From positions 27,149 to 91,148 of the forward strand of contig NZ_VIRG01000069.1 of assembly GCF_008107695.1 (NCBI RefSeq): 64,000 bases of DNA, written 5' to 3'. A program made the position numbers and the translations under genes. This DNA is from Stappia sp. BW2. Lineage in GTDB: Bacteria; Pseudomonadota; Alphaproteobacteria; Rhizobiales; Stappiaceae. The notes below the pieces were generated by a model that did no database searches, had not been told where the DNA came from, and saw nothing but the letters and a program-made list of their open reading frames with translations. Shown here piece by piece: positions 63,285 to 64,000 of the stretch (position 1 is its first letter; the number at the start of each line of letters is the position of its first letter).

Positions 63285-63917
63285 GTGAACCTGGCTCCAA
63301 GACAGACCCTATCCGGCGCTGTGCGCGGCGACCACAAGGTCGTCGCCTCGCTGGTTCCGCACAATGCCCGCGTGCTCGACATCGGATCGGCCGATGGCGA
63401 ACTGCTCGACCTTCTGGTGCGCGAGCGTCAGGTGGACGGGCGCGGCATCGAACTGTCGCAGGAAGGCGTCAACCGCTGCGTCGCCCGCGGCCTGTCGGTG
63501 ATCCAGGGCGATGCCGACCAGGACCTCGCCGACTATCCGGACGGGGCTTTCGACGTCGTTATCCTGAGCCAGACCCTGCAGGCCACCCGCGAGCCGAAGA
63601 AGGTCGTCAGCGAGCTCTTGCGCATCGGCAACCAGGTCGTGATCTCGATCCCGAATTTCGCCCATTGGCGCAACCGGGCCCAGCTCCTGTTCCGCGGCCG
63701 TATGCCGGTGACCAAATACCTGCCTTACGAATGGTACGACACGCCGAACATCCACTTCTGCTCCCTGCGCGATTTCGTCGAACTCTGCCGGGAACTGGAT
63801 GCGAAAGTCGAAAAAGCCGTTGCCCTCAGCGGCAGAGGCAACAAGATCCCGGTCAACGCCCCCTGGTGGGTGTGGAACATCGTTGCCGAACAGGCCGTGT
63901 TTCTGCTGAAGCGGTAA
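63285..63917 (+). CDS. metW: MetW methionine biosynthesis protein
   Basis: The 210-residue protein is a class I methyltransferase-like partner of MetX (RVLDIGSADGELLDLLVRERQVDGRGIELS, IPNFAHWRNRAQLLFRGRMPVTK, YEWYDTPNIHFCSLRDF). It is needed with MetX for homoserine acetylation in many alphaproteobacteria. The start is a GTG at 63285 with GAGGAGG ahead. The pair is the usual metX-metW operon. The window ends 83 bp later with no further gene visible. Confidence 0.93.
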   Translation: MNLAPRQTLSGAVRGDHKVVASLVPHNARVLDIGSADGELLDLLVRERQVDGRGIELSQEGVNRCVARGLSVIQGDADQDLADYPDGAFDVVILSQTLQATREPKKVVSELLRIGNQVVISIPNFAHWRNRAQLLFRGRMPVTKYLPYEWYDTPNIHFCSLRDFVELCRELDAKVEKAVALSGRGNKIPVNAPWWVWNIVAEQAVFLLKR

Positions 63918-64000
63918 GCAGGCTGGATCAACTGGCAGCAGGCCGGATTTCCGGACTTTAAGGGAAGATTTTGGGGAATCAGCCCCCCCCACCCCTTGAA

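Noticed and set aside
1..64000. CRISPR array, phage defence cluster or transposon
   Set aside because: No regularly spaced repeats, transposase or nuclease defence genes were found in the window.

Overview
The window is chromosomal, GC-rich, gene-dense DNA from an alphaproteobacterium. The evidence is a rhizobial-type pyruvate carboxylase, a helicase / S4 / FdxA / CarD / RpoH gene order, a PhaR-PhaA-PhaB cluster, a perfect CtrA box and an Irr-type iron box. A marine Stappiaceae member such as Roseibium/Labrenzia is my best guess, by inference only. I see no insertion sequence, prophage or CRISPR array. One tRNA gene is present.

Region 1 (1-8.5 kb) is a C-P lyase locus. Divergent phnF (repressor) and phnGHIJKL share a short intergenic region with a 16-bp perfect palindrome plus an extra half-site. 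A second unit (a DUF1045 2H-phosphoesterase, phnM, phnN) follows a Pho-box-like site lying in the loop of a hairpin. The phnCDE transporter is not in the window.

Region 2 (8.5-14.8 kb) holds a winged-helix regulator divergent from a VOC/glyoxalase gene that carries an in-frame stop, then a truncated haemoglobin translationally overlapped by a PAS-class III adenylate cyclase, and a large AsmA protein. Region 3 (15-20.4 kb) is a four-gene iron-acquisition operon (imelysin, di-haem oxidoreductase, second imelysin, DUF1513) behind an Irr-box-like site. Region 4 (20.4-26.4 kb) has TerB, a glutamine amidotransferase, DUF1697 and pyruvate carboxylase.

Region 5 (27-36.2 kb) runs from a Suv3-like helicase through an S4 RNA-binding protein (apparently ATT start), FdxA, CarD and RpoH to an M48 lipoprotein protease, a degenerate nuclease-fold protein and tRNA-Arg(CCT). 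Region 6 (36.3-45.6 kb) has a FadR-type regulator divergent from DUF2182/DUF1326/AcuI, then rpmI-rplT, an amino acid:sodium symporter, a MAPEG protein, an exonuclease and two related small proteins, one behind CtrA sites. Region 7 (45.6-54.6 kb) has a Tat-exported multicopper oxidase, a gamma-glutamyltransferase, a HbpS/GlcG protein, the PHB genes phaR/phaA/phaB, a DUF3299 protein and septation protein A. Region 8 (54.8-64 kb) has rpmF, mtgA, a cyclopropane synthase-like methyltransferase, a polyprenyl synthetase, a tyrosine-branch operon (chorismate mutase, HisC, prephenate dehydrogenase) and metX-metW.

Translational coupling by 4-bp ATGA overlaps is frequent (phnI/J/K/L, DUF1045/phnM, globin/cyclase, imelysin/di-haem, chorismate mutase/hisC). 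No clearly new multi-gene system is evident. The most promising leads are the globin-cyclase pair, the Pho-box-in-hairpin, the interrupted VOC gene with its 13-bp operator-like palindrome, and the CtrA-linked small-protein pair.
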